A stretch of DNA of 64,000 nt from contig NZ_JACJRU010000011.1 in the NCBI RefSeq assembly GCF_014697425.1, positions 124,001 to 188,000 of the forward strand. The letters run 5' to 3'. Below, piece by piece: positions 41,796 through 51,300 of this stretch. Numbering within the stretch: the first letter of the stretch is position 1; the number at the start of each line of letters is the position of its first letter. This DNA comes from Nostoc sp. FACHB-110. Lineage in GTDB: Bacteria > Cyanobacteriota > Cyanobacteriia > Cyanobacteriales > Nostocaceae. A program made the position numbers and the translations under genes. Under the pieces are notes generated by a model. The model saw only the letters and a program-made list of their open reading frames with translations, searched no databases and was not told the DNA's origin.

Positions 41796-41866
41796 GTGAC
41801 CGCAAATACTGTTTGAAAATAATTTGGCGATCGCAAGTAAATTTGCCAAATGTATGATATTCTTTA
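41796..41866 (+). promoter_or_regulatory. Promoter-like module, copy 3, upstream of the oxidase operon
   Basis: GTGACCGCAAATAC (41796-41809) differs from a perfect NtcA box by one base and shares AAATACTGTTTG with copy 2. The 35-base block (41832-41866) starts CGCAAGTAAATTTGCC and has ATGTATGATATTCTTTA, followed by TTTAGGGAAAAGCAA. The first oxidase-operon gene begins about 465 bp downstream. Confidence 0.55.
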
Positions 41867-42100
41867 TTTAGGGAAAAGCAAACATACACTTAAAGTTCAA
41901 TGATTTTCCTGATGAGTTTGAGATATATGTAACTTCGCTTAAAGGTATGACCTTTATCTCTCCATAGCTCATTCATGTTGGAATCAATTTGAGTCAGTCA
42001 AGTATGCTAAATTTTGCTTAAAGGCATTAACTTGCCCGTGAAATAAATGGCATTGATATACTTGCGTTTCAATTTAATGCCAAGGCAATTTAACGTACTA

Positions 42101-42118
42101 AAACTACAGTTGTAGTTT
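42101..42118. promoter_or_regulatory. Perfect 18-bp palindrome upstream of the oxidase operon
   Basis: AAACTACAGTTGTAGTTT is a complete inverted repeat of 8-bp arms with a 2-bp centre, 215 bp before the first operon gene. Its symmetry fits a dimeric repressor or activator site, or a hairpin in a long leader. The rest of 41867-42332 shows no gene. Confidence 0.45.
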
Positions 42119-42332
42119 ACTGAACAGCAAATTATTTTTCTACAATCTGTAATTATTAATTTTACGATTTTCGCTCTATAAAGACTCAGCAAGTCTGCAA
42201 AAAATCAAGAATTATGATTGTTTTGTTCATTAAAAGGAGTGTTAATCCAACATCAGTAATTTTAGCAGCTAAACAATTGTGAAGTATTGATTATTAACTA
42301 CTAAACACCAACTAACCGATGAGTAGAACACT

Positions 42333-42827
42333 ATGCTTGAGAATTTTCTGAACAATCACAATTTACCGTATCCAGATACAATCCATCCCATCATTGTCCA
42401 TTTTGTAATTGCAATGGTATTGTTTGCGTTTTTATGTGATGCTATTGCCTACTTTACGCATAACTATCGCCTGTTTGAGGTGAGTTGGTGGAATATGTTT
42501 TTCGCTACAATTGCCATTTTTGTAGCTGTTGTCTTTGGTCAATTGGAAGCAGGTTTATCACAACCTTATAATGCCGTTCGACCAGTACTTAATTTACACA
42601 CGATTCTTGGCTGGTCACTTTCAGGCATCCTGGCTGTTATTACAGCTTGGCGTTATGTGATTTATTGTCGTACTCCCAAAAAAATATCAATTTTGTACCT
42701 AGCAGCAAGTCTATTTGTGACTGTTTTGGTGGGCGTACAAGTATATTTCGGTGATGAATTGGTTTGGATATATGGACTGCATACAGCACCAGTTGTTGAA
42801 GCTATGAGGAAGGGCTTACTACAATGA
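42333..42827 (+). CDS. DUF2231 membrane protein, oxidase-operon associated
   Basis: The 164-residue protein has four predicted membrane helices and DUF2231-like sequence: LPYPDTIHPIIVHFVIAMVLFAF (His-Pro-x-x-x-His pair at the first helix), WWNMFFATIAIFVAVVFGQ, LNLHTILGWSLSGILAVITAW and ILYLAASLFVTVLVGVQVYFG. Its histidines suggest possible haem b binding. It overlaps the next gene by 4 bp and lies ahead of coxB and coxA, as in cox3-type clusters of Nostoc-like genomes as far as I recall. Function is unknown, perhaps electron entry or assembly. Confidence 0.82.
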   Translation: MLENFLNNHNLPYPDTIHPIIVHFVIAMVLFAFLCDAIAYFTHNYRLFEVSWWNMFFATIAIFVAVVFGQLEAGLSQPYNAVRPVLNLHTILGWSLSGILAVITAWRYVIYCRTPKKISILYLAASLFVTVLVGVQVYFGDELVWIYGLHTAPVVEAMRKGLLQ

Positions 42828-43429
42828 ATCTTGAAATTATTGACCAATTGAAAACTCATCTAAGCGCGAATGGATTACCCTACCCTATACCCATTCACCC
42901 AAATCTAGTCCATCTGACTATAGCTTTGTTCATCCTGGGTATTACCTTTGATTTTATTGGTGCATTGTTCTCCGTACAAAAACCAATTTTTAAGTTTTTA
43001 GCTGTTCCTACCAATCGTTCTAGTTTCTTTGAAGCTGGTTGGTATAACATAGTTGGTTCGGCACTTGTCACATTGTTTACAGTGGCCGCAGGTTTTTACG
43101 AAATGATGTTGGCAGAACCTCCCACTGGAGTCAAAAGTGCTTGGGGGTTGGACGCGACAGCAACAATGCTTTGGCATGGTATGGGTGGTGTTTTCCTTGG
43201 TGGGCTAATTGTCGGGATGGCTATTTGGAGAGGATTACAACGCTATCTTTGGGATTTAGATGACAATCAACAGGTGCAGTGGAGTTATTTATTTTCGGGA
43301 CTATTCATCATATTGATCATGTTCATCCACGGTACGTTAGGAGCGCATCTAGCGGCTGAGTTTGGAATTCACAATACTGCTGATATGTTGTTGCGCTTAG
43401 GTCAAGACCCTAACTTACTGCTGAGGTAA
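42824..43429 (+). CDS. Second DUF2231-like membrane protein, oxidase-operon associated
   Basis: This 201-residue paralogue of the previous gene has the same start pattern (LPYPIPIHPNLVHLTIALFIL) and four to five membrane helices, with extra histidines in LWHGMGGVFLGGLIVGM and FIHGTLGAHLAAEFGIH. The two proteins may form a heterodimer. The ATG overlaps the upstream stop (ATGA), and coxB follows after 3 bp, so the genes are tightly coupled. A role as a haem-containing quinol-side or assembly component is inference. Confidence 0.82.
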   Translation: MNLEIIDQLKTHLSANGLPYPIPIHPNLVHLTIALFILGITFDFIGALFSVQKPIFKFLAVPTNRSSFFEAGWYNIVGSALVTLFTVAAGFYEMMLAEPPTGVKSAWGLDATATMLWHGMGGVFLGGLIVGMAIWRGLQRYLWDLDDNQQVQWSYLFSGLFIILIMFIHGTLGAHLAAEFGIHNTADMLLRLGQDPNLLLR

Positions 43430-43432
43430 TCT

Positions 43433-44350
43433 ATGAAAATCCGAAATGTTTTGATATTGAGTGTAACTGCGATCGCTTTAACTGGTATTAGTTTTTTGGT
43501 AGGACAGTGGACGTATTCTTGGCTACCTCCTCAAGCCGCAGCCGAATCACGTCTTGTTGATAAATTGTTTAGTGTCTTAATCACCCTGGGAGCATTTATC
43601 TTCTTTGGAGTCACAGGAACACTTATTTACTCTGCCATTTTCCATCGAGCCGAGAAAGACGACACTAGCGACGGCCCCCACATTGAAGGAAATATCACCC
43701 TAGAAATCGTCTGGACAGCAATTCCTGTATTACTAGTATTTTGGATTGCCAACTACAGCTACCAAATCTACGAGCAAATGGGAATTCAAGGGCCTATGGA
43801 AACTATGCATATACATATGCCAATGGCTATGACATCTGCTTCTGCTGCACCAATCAAAGAGGACACAGAAAGTGTTAATGTTCTGCCAGTTGAAGACATT
43901 GAAGTTGATGCCAAACAGTGGGCTTGGGTTTTCCGCTATCCAAAAATAGACATTACCAGCACCGAACTACATCTACCCGTTAATTATCGCATTCGTTTGG
44001 CGTTACATTCCGAAGATGTGCTTCACGGCTTTTATATTCCGGCTTTCCGGGTCAAGCAAGACATTATTCCCAACCGTAACATTGACTTTGAATTCACCCC
44101 TATTCGCATCGGCAAATATCAATTGACCGATTCCGAATTTAGCGGTACTTATTTTGCAACCATGCAAGCAAATGTCGTTGTCGAGTCTTCTGAAGACTAC
44201 AAACAATGGCTTGCCCAAGCAGCAAATCGTCAACCATCCACTGCAAACAATCAAGCGGCTGCTGAATATGCTCACGCATCAAAACAATCAATCAAAAGCT
44301 GGGCTACGGTAATACCTGCAAAAGCCCCCGTAGTTAACTACAGCAATTAG
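43433..44350 (+). CDS. coxB: Terminal oxidase subunit II lacking the CuA site (ARTO/Cox3 type)
   Basis: The 305-residue protein has a signal-like first helix (ILSVTAIALTGISFLVGQW), a second membrane helix (LEIVWTAIPVLLVFWIAN) and a periplasmic cupredoxin domain (DVLHGFYIPAFRVKQDIIPNR). In canonical CoxB the CuA motif is C-x-x-x-C-x-x-x-H-x-x-M. Here it is DSEFSGTYFATM: Asp, Ser and Phe replace Cys, Cys and His. The enzyme therefore cannot take electrons from cytochrome c through CuA and is probably a quinol oxidase-like alternative terminal oxidase. A Met/His-rich insert (METMHIHMPMAM) lies after the second helix. GAGG lies 7 bases before the ATG. Confidence 0.92.
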   Translation: MKIRNVLILSVTAIALTGISFLVGQWTYSWLPPQAAAESRLVDKLFSVLITLGAFIFFGVTGTLIYSAIFHRAEKDDTSDGPHIEGNITLEIVWTAIPVLLVFWIANYSYQIYEQMGIQGPMETMHIHMPMAMTSASAAPIKEDTESVNVLPVEDIEVDAKQWAWVFRYPKIDITSTELHLPVNYRIRLALHSEDVLHGFYIPAFRVKQDIIPNRNIDFEFTPIRIGKYQLTDSEFSGTYFATMQANVVVESSEDYKQWLAQAANRQPSTANNQAAAEYAHASKQSIKSWATVIPAKAPVVNYSN

Positions 44351-44374
44351 TCAATATTTAGATACAAAGGACAA

Positions 44375-46024
44375 ATGACAAATATCTCCGTTGAAGACAT
44401 TACAGGTCATACACCTCAACACCAACCGACAACGAACTGGAAGCAGTACTTCAGTTTCAGCACAGACCACAAAGTTATCGGTATTCAATATATTGTTACG
44501 GCTTTCCTTCTTTTTTTAGTAGGCGGCTTATTGGCAATGATCATTCGGGGGGAATTGATTACCCCAGAATCAGACCTAATTGACCGTAGCGTCTACAATG
44601 CAATTTTCACCATGCACGGCACTGTGATGTTATTTGGCTGGACATTTCCCATACTGACAGGTTTTGCTAACTATCTTGTGCCTCTGATGATTGGAGCGCG
44701 AGATATGGCGTTTCCCAGACTTAATGCTGTTGCCTTCTGGATGATACCTATTGCTGCTGTATTGTTAATGGTCAGTTTTTTTGTCCCAGGCGGCCCAGCA
44801 CAAGCAGGTTGGTGGTCATATCCTCCTGTCAGTCTGCAAAACCCAACAGGAAACTTAATTAATGGCCAAGTAATCTGGCTTCTGGCAGTGGCAGTATCCG
44901 GTGTTTCCTCAATCATGGGGGCGATTAACTTTGTGACGACAATTGTCAAGATGCGCGCACCGGGAATGACATACTTCCGTATGCCCATCTTTGTTTGGAA
45001 CGTATTTAGCGCCCAGCTTATCCAACTATTTGGACTACCTGTGTTAACAGCAGGTGCAGTTATGGTTTTACTTGACCTAACAGTGGGAACTAGCTTTTTT
45101 AACCCCGCTAAGGGAGGCGATCCTGTTTTATTTCAGCATTTTTTCTGGTTTTACTCCCACCCTGCCGTCTACGTGATCATTCTGCCAGTCTTTGGAGTTT
45201 TTTCCGAGATATTTCCAGCTTTTGCGCGTAAACCTCTGTTTGGCTACAAAATCGTCGCTATTTCATCACTTTTGATTGCCGGAGTTAGCGGTATCGTCTG
45301 GGTACACCATCTGTATGTTAGTGGTACTTCGGGTTGGATGCGAATGTTTTTTATGCTGACAACCATGTTTGTCTCTGTGCCGACAGGAATTAAAGTATTT
45401 GCTTGGACTGCAACGATTTGGGGTGGCAAAATACGGTTTGATACCCCAATGCTATTTGCGTTTGGTGCATTAATCTTGTTTGTGTTCGCAGGTATTACTG
45501 GCATCACCCTTTCCTCTGTTCCGATTGATGTCCATGTCAACAATACTTACTATGTGGTTGGTCACTTCCACTATGTTCTATACGGCACAGTCACGATGGG
45601 GATGTTTGCGGCTATTTATTTCTGGTTCCCCAAAATGACTGGACGGATGTACTACGAAGGTTTGGGCAAGTTGCACTTCGCTCTGGCGTTCATCGGTACT
45701 AACCTCAACTTCTTCCCCATGCACCCACTAGGCTTGCAAGGAATGTTACGTCGAGTTTCTTCCTATGCTCCAGAGTATGAATTTTGGAATATTATCGCCA
45801 GTATCGGAGCATTTTTGCTAGGTGTTTCTACTTTACCCTTCATTTTGAATATGATTAGTTCTTGGATGCACGGACAACAAGCACCGAAGAATCCTTGGCG
45901 GGCAATTGGGCTGGAGTGGATAGTTGCTTCACCACCTCCTGTCGAGAATTTTGACCAAATTCCAGTTGTTGTCGGTGAACCTTACAGCTACGGTAAATCT
46001 GAACCATTAGTAGCCGACCATTAA
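44375..46024 (+). CDS. coxA: Haem-copper oxidase subunit I, A2 type
   Basis: The 549-residue protein has the 12-helix oxidase core. Haem and CuB ligands are visible: FTMHGTVMLFGW (low-spin haem His), YSHPAVYVIILP (CuB His and cross-linked Tyr), VHHLYVSGTSGW (two CuB His) and YYVVGHFHYVLYG (haem His pair). The motif YSHPxV in place of GHPEV marks the A2 subtype, in which Tyr-Ser replaces the D-channel glutamate. It pairs with the CuA-less CoxB 24 bp upstream, forming an oxygen-consuming oxidase thought to protect nitrogenase in heterocysts. Confidence 0.94.
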   Translation: MTNISVEDITGHTPQHQPTTNWKQYFSFSTDHKVIGIQYIVTAFLLFLVGGLLAMIIRGELITPESDLIDRSVYNAIFTMHGTVMLFGWTFPILTGFANYLVPLMIGARDMAFPRLNAVAFWMIPIAAVLLMVSFFVPGGPAQAGWWSYPPVSLQNPTGNLINGQVIWLLAVAVSGVSSIMGAINFVTTIVKMRAPGMTYFRMPIFVWNVFSAQLIQLFGLPVLTAGAVMVLLDLTVGTSFFNPAKGGDPVLFQHFFWFYSHPAVYVIILPVFGVFSEIFPAFARKPLFGYKIVAISSLLIAGVSGIVWVHHLYVSGTSGWMRMFFMLTTMFVSVPTGIKVFAWTATIWGGKIRFDTPMLFAFGALILFVFAGITGITLSSVPIDVHVNNTYYVVGHFHYVLYGTVTMGMFAAIYFWFPKMTGRMYYEGLGKLHFALAFIGTNLNFFPMHPLGLQGMLRRVSSYAPEYEFWNIIASIGAFLLGVSTLPFILNMISSWMHGQQAPKNPWRAIGLEWIVASPPPVENFDQIPVVVGEPYSYGKSEPLVADH

Positions 46025-46031
46025 TTTTTTA

Positions 46032-46121
46032 ACGCAAAGTAGCGCAGAGTTCAACGCAGAGGAACACAAAGAGCGCGATTTCACACTAATTTTGCCCTCT
46101 TTGTTTGCGACTTTGCGTGAG
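46032..46121. repeat. Interspersed repeat with hairpin between coxA and coxC
   Basis: ACGCAAAGT near the start pairs with ACTTTGCGT near the end, with further ACGCAGAG-type and CTCTTTG-type arms between. The repeat family is the same as in the vnfK-vnfE gap and at 12117. It fills most of the gap between coxA and the coxC remnant. Confidence 0.6.
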
Positions 46122-46146
46122 ACAAACACATAGGAGTTTTCCAGCA

Positions 46147-46392
46147 ATGGATAGTTCAATCATTTCAGCAGACCATACTGATGATGAAGAAGGCAGCAAG
46201 ATGTTCGGCTTCATTGTGTTCTTGCTTTCAGAAACTTTCATTTTTCCTCGTTTTTTTACAGCATATATTGTCTATAAAACAACCATTCCCGATTGGTTGC
46301 TGGCTGGTGTTTCAGGACTAGAAGTACAATATCTGGCAATTAATTTGGATTGCTATATGAGGTCAAGAAAGCACTCAGCAAATTTACATTAA
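46147..46392 (+). pseudogene. coxC: Truncated terminal oxidase subunit III (coxC remnant)
   Basis: The frame starts at ATG 46147 (GGAG 10 bases upstream) and encodes 81 residues beginning MDSSIISADHTDDEEGSKMF and continuing GFIVFLLSETFIFPRFFTAYIVYKT, the recognisable first helix of CoxC. After WLLAGVSGLEVQYLAIN the sequence changes to LDCYMRSRKHSANLH and stops. Intact CoxC has about 200 residues and five to seven helices, and no more of it follows before the opposing phosphoesterase gene at 46400. A 3' deletion is the simplest explanation. Confidence 0.85.
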
Positions 46393-46399
46393 ATTAAGA

Positions 46400-48043
46400 T
46401 TATTGCAAGTGAAATTCGTCAAATTTAACAACATCTGAATCAGGTTTGCGCGTATCAAAACGGTAGCTGCTGATTTTACCTGTTGCAGTCTCAAAAATAC
46501 TAAAAACAGTGATGTCATTACTAGCAATATAGGGCATAGGTTTACCATCTTCACTTAATATAGGCGCAATGGCAGGCATGACTGGTGCTAAACCGTTGGG
46601 GTCGCCAATTGCCACATATTCTTCTTGATAATTTGTCGGAACTTCTCGCTTTCTTTTGCCCCAAGCTGCACCATAACTATTGCCAACATTGGATGTTTCT
46701 AAAAAGTGCATTCCTTGATGATTTACAAAGCGATTCCATAAATGGGAATGCCCATAAAATACTAACTGTACTTTGGCTTCTTCTAATAATGGCAGAACAT
46801 CACGAATGATGTAGTCGGCATTTTTAGGATATTCATAACGCACGGATGTAATTTTATCTTGACTGTTTCGTTCTATAATTTGCACTGGCTCGGTGTATGC
46901 AGGGACGATATTATCACCCAGGGTGTGGGGTGGGTGATGAAACATGACGACCTTATATTTTGCTTGTTGAAATTCTCTGCTGTTGAGTTCGGCTGCTAAC
47001 CAATTATATTGTGTGCTACCTTTGGCTACTGGCTCATAAATTATTTGCCCATAACCCCAGTTTTCCGGGTTATCTAAATCTTGTTTAGCTTCTCGATATC
47101 TACCTGTATAATTTTCGTCTAATTTAGGAGTGCGCCACATGTTTGTGATGAATAAAACGACTAAGCGCACATCACCAAAACTGACTGCATAATATTTTTT
47201 TCCACCTTCTTGGCTTTGGGGTAAGGTTAAGATTTCTTCGTAGGTAATAGTATTGTAAGAATTATCAATTAAAGATTTGCCGCTATAAAGTTTTTGAGCC
47301 ACAGCACGGGGAAGGGTATCATCAAATTCATGGTTTAAACTTCCTGTTCTTTGAAACCTACCCATGACTTCATGATTGCCAATGCAAGTATATATAGGTG
47401 CGTGTTGAATTATTTGCCCACCTGTATAGGTTGTTGTCACGCCGTCATGCTGCATTTGATAGTTAGCAAGACCTTGCAAACCAGGAAAAAAAGCATTCCC
47501 CCGATTATCATCAAACCATTCCGAAGCGCGATCGCTCACATTAATTAAATCACCAGCAAACCACACTGCATCAACTCTGCCAACTGTTTCTACAACTTTT
47601 TGCAAATTGGCGGCTGTCATTGGCTTGAGTTGATGGTCAGAAGTCAGGAGAATTTTTAGTGGTGTACCTGGTTCTGGTTTGGGTGTAAGGGTGAAGACTT
47701 CACTGCTTATCGTTGCGCCATCTTCTCTGGTGCTGATGATGCGATAGTTTACCCTGACTCCTGGTTTTAACCCAATTACTTCGGCTTCGTGTCGCCAAAT
47801 TTCACGCTTGACAGGTTGTTGATAAATTTGTCCGTCTTGGGTTTGCTTCCCGACGCGTGATTTTTGGTCTTCCCTGGTGCGGCTAAGTTGAGTAGTGGTG
47901 GCTTTAGCTGTTTGCTGCAAGTCTTCACCGTAGTTGACCAGATGTTGAGTACCTGCAAACTCAGTAAACCATACTACTCTTACTGATGTTGCCGTTGGCA
48001 GTTGCAAAAATGGATCTGTCAGCAGTTGCGGTGGTGCGGTCAT
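46400..48043 (-). CDS. Calcineurin-like metallophosphoesterase with fibronectin-like N-terminus
   Basis: This 547-residue protein has the layout of purple acid phosphatases: an N-terminal fibronectin-like domain (TATSVRVVWFTEFAGTQHLVNYG, residues 15-125) and a phosphoesterase domain. Metal motifs are LLTSDHQ, WFAGDLIN, CIGNHEV, VVMFHHPPH and FYGHSHLWNRF. There is no clear signal peptide, so it may be cytoplasmic or use another route of export. The substrate is unknown. It converges on the truncated coxC, whose stop is only 7 bp away, suggesting the junction arose by deletion. Confidence 0.88.
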   Translation of the reverse strand: MTAPPQLLTDPFLQLPTATSVRVVWFTEFAGTQHLVNYGEDLQQTAKATTTQLSRTREDQKSRVGKQTQDGQIYQQPVKREIWRHEAEVIGLKPGVRVNYRIISTREDGATISSEVFTLTPKPEPGTPLKILLTSDHQLKPMTAANLQKVVETVGRVDAVWFAGDLINVSDRASEWFDDNRGNAFFPGLQGLANYQMQHDGVTTTYTGGQIIQHAPIYTCIGNHEVMGRFQRTGSLNHEFDDTLPRAVAQKLYSGKSLIDNSYNTITYEEILTLPQSQEGGKKYYAVSFGDVRLVVLFITNMWRTPKLDENYTGRYREAKQDLDNPENWGYGQIIYEPVAKGSTQYNWLAAELNSREFQQAKYKVVMFHHPPHTLGDNIVPAYTEPVQIIERNSQDKITSVRYEYPKNADYIIRDVLPLLEEAKVQLVFYGHSHLWNRFVNHQGMHFLETSNVGNSYGAAWGKRKREVPTNYQEEYVAIGDPNGLAPVMPAIAPILSEDGKPMPYIASNDITVFSIFETATGKISSYRFDTRKPDSDVVKFDEFHLQ

Positions 48044-48098
48044 AATTGTTTATCCAAAGTCTGGCACGCTTGACCTTGGTCAAGCATAAAACAATCAG

Positions 48099-48217
48099 CA
48101 GGACTTACGCAAAAGTATGAAGAAACGAACCGCAAAGGACGCATAGACGCGATAGCGGCTTCCCGCAGGGTAGGACACGAAGTTATAAGAGTTAGAGAGA
48201 GTTTTTGCGTAAGTCCT
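48099..48217. mobile_element. Miniature inverted-repeat element, second complete copy
   Basis: The ends AGGACTTACGCAAAA and TTTTGCGTAAGTCCT match those of the element at 28423-28514. AATCAG flanks it on both sides (48093-48098 and 48219-48224), with one base of uncertainty. The interior includes GCGGCTTCCCGCAGGGTAG, a repeat also found near 61303. It lies upstream of the phosphoesterase gene. Confidence 0.8.
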
Positions 48218-48240
48218 AAATCAGGAAGAATTTTGATAGC

Positions 48241-48303
48241 ACGAGGGCGACTGAAGTCGCTGCTACACAGGCAAAACCCGCCTGCGCGGGTTGAAAAACC
48301 TTG
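48241..48303. repeat. Interspersed repeat (GCGACTGAAGTCGC family), copy 1
   Basis: GCGACTGAAGTCGC is self-complementary, and AACCCGCCTGCGCGGGTT forms a second stem. The segment is the inverse of parts of 61203-61444 and 61585-61730. It lies just beyond the 3' end of the CheA-like gene and may act as its terminator. Confidence 0.75.
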
Positions 48304-48333
48304 ATTTTACGAGCAAGCTTTCCGTATTCAATC

Positions 48334-51300
48334 TCAAGAAATGGTTGCCATGACTAATTGAGGAGGATTTTCTGCTTCTTTCTGAATTAAAGATGCCACA
48401 GTAGAGAGTAATTCACGTTCTAAATAGGGCTTAGTCAAGTAAGCTTTAGCACCCAGTTCTTGGGCGAGTTGGCGATGTTTATCTGCACTCCGCGAAGATA
48501 AAATGACTACAGGAATTTTGGCAATTTGTGGTACTTTTTTGATGTTATTTAATAATTCAAAGCCATTCATATGCGGCATTTCCAAATCAGAAATAATCAC
48601 TTGAATGCGGGGATATGTTTGCAAATGTTCTAGTGCTTCTACACCATTTTGAGCTTGAATTACTTGATAACCATCTCTTTGTAATGTGAGTGAGAGAGTT
48701 TGCCTCAAACTAATCGCATCATCTACTATCAAAACTGTCTTTGGTGATTGATAGCTGGGTTCTGTAGGTGGATTTAATGGTAGGGTTTGAGTATCTATCA
48801 GTACTGGCGGAGGTAACTCTTCTACGATTGGTTTGAATTGAATTGGAGCAACTGTGGCTGGCAGATTAAGCGATTCTAAAAGTAGAGTTCCATCAATGAC
48901 TAAAATCAGATTTCCGTTAGCTGAAGTACTGCAACCATAAACATATTTTGGCGGTGCGATCGCATTTCCTACAGGTCTAATGACTAATTCTTGTTCGCCA
49001 ATAATTTGCTCAACTTCTAAGGCGAAAATATGGCGATCGCGCTTTAATATCAACACAGGATTATTCATCAATCTTGTGTCTAGTGCATTTTGGAGATTGG
49101 TAAGTCTCTGACTGTTAATACACGAACAGTTATAAGGCATCAATTGTGAAAGTTGATATAAATTAACTAAATTTTCATCCTGTTCTGTATTTAAATATAA
49201 AACTCTTTTACCTTCTAATTCTTTAATTTGTTGTGGTTCAGGAATTAAGATTTTTTCCACACTATCTAAAAGCAGCGCATAAACAACGCCTCCTGCTTGC
49301 ACCAGCATTAATGTATCAGTAGTCATAGAAAAAGGGAGTTTAAGAATAAATTTTGTACCTTGTTGCGGCCAAGTTTGGACGGCAATTGAACCATTTAAAG
49401 CTTCTATTTGAGAACGCACAATATCCAAACCCATTCCACGTCCAGAAATATTACTCACCTGTTGGGCAGTAGATAATCCTGGTGCAAACATCAAGTTTAA
49501 TAATTCCGATGCTTGTTCATGAGATGTCACAAGATTCATCTCAATTGCTTTTTGGCGAATACTATCTAAATTTAAGCCTTCTCCATCATCTTGAACTTCA
49601 ATAATAGTTTGGCTACTTTGATGATATGCACGAATTGTAATTAAACCTTGTTCTGGCTTACCACGTTCTTGACGCAGGTGTGGAGATTCAATTCCATGAT
49701 CGAAAGCGTTACGTACTAAATGTAATAATGGATCGTATAACTTTTCCGCGATCGCTTTATCAACTAATACCTCAGTTCCAATCAGTTGCAGCTTGACATT
49801 TTTATGATAAATATTGCCTAGTTTTTTCACCATCGGGGGAAAACGATTTAAGACATCACTTAAAGGTAACATCCTCGCTTCTACTAGGTTATCAATAATA
49901 TTGAAAACTAAATTTTGTTTTTTATCACTGACTTGAAATGCTTGTTTTAAAATCAAATCAAGAGATTCGGTAGTTTCTTGAATCTGGAGAGTTTCTTCTA
50001 TAGCTTCGTGTAAAGATAAATGAAACTCTGTATATATATCCATTTCTAGAGAATCAAACTTTACAGCCGCAAAATTTTGTGTAGCTTGAGAACTCAAAAT
50101 TTGTAAATGTAAGGGTAATTCGCGTAACTGACTTAATAAGTTTTGATGCTTTTTCAGTCTGGTTAATAATTGTTCAACTACTTCTTGAACTTGTTCATCT
50201 TGTAAGTTACGTTTTTTTTGATGAATTAGTAATTCTCCGGCTAAGTAATTAAGATTCTGTAAAGATTCCACATCTACACGAATCAGTGAATTCTGGCGGT
50301 TTTTTTTATTGTGAAGTTGATTTTCTGTTGCGGGAATTTCCTGACTATTGCTGCTGACGGCTTCTGATTTTACTTCTACAACTGGATAGGTATCAGCCTT
50401 CTTGTCAGCATCATTATCTAGAGAGTGAGAAGTTTGATTTTGTGTTTTTTCTCCCCAGATTGACTCTAGCAAATTTTCACTGGGAGACAGGGTTAATGTT
50501 TCATTAAATACCAAAAATTTCTGTAAGCTAGGACGCTCATACCAATTTTTTTCTTGGATACTTACAGGCGGATAATTTTTGTATTCTTGGGCTAAAGTTC
50601 TAATTTGCTTTTGGAAATTTTGAATGAGAAATAAGTAACTATTACTTCTGTCATTCCCATACTCAAATTTGGCCACAGCTAACAGCACAATTAAAATAAT
50701 GCCGTGACGATAAACACAAAGACTATAACTATCTTCAGGACTTTGAACGTTAGATAAAAACTCTTTTAGCCAATTTTCAATATAATTTATTTGATTTTCA
50801 GTTTCTAACTTGGGAATTAGCAAAGATAAATTAAGCTCTTGTTTGGGTACTGCTCTTTGATGGTGAAACCAACCTAAAATATATTGGACTAACTTAAGAT
50901 ATAACTTAGCAGTTGAAGGCTTAATACACTCCTGATTATTTTTGCCAGATGCCGTTAAAAATTGATAAAATTCTTCTGCACTTTTGAGTAAAGGACAATT
51001 TGGTTGATTATTTTGCTCATCAGTAGGTAATGCTTCATTCACCACTTGGGTAAGGTTTTGCCAAGTTGGAGAAACTATGCCATTGAGAGTGCGATCGCCT
51101 AATATTACTGCTGTTTGCGCCGCTTGTAAATCTTGGAGTGTCAGTTCCGCAATTTGCAGCAAATGAGTAGGATTTGTTTCTAGCGCAGCTATAATTGTGT
51201 GCGCGAGTTCTCCTAAACCAGGTAAATCTAAAGATTCTGCTAGTCCAATAAACACTTCCACCTGAGAATTTAAAAAATCTCTCAATTCAGCATCATCAGG

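Noticed and set aside
42007..42192. 61-codon minus-strand frame upstream of the oxidase operon
   Set aside because: AT-rich and without a start signal, it overlaps a palindrome and a likely leader region.
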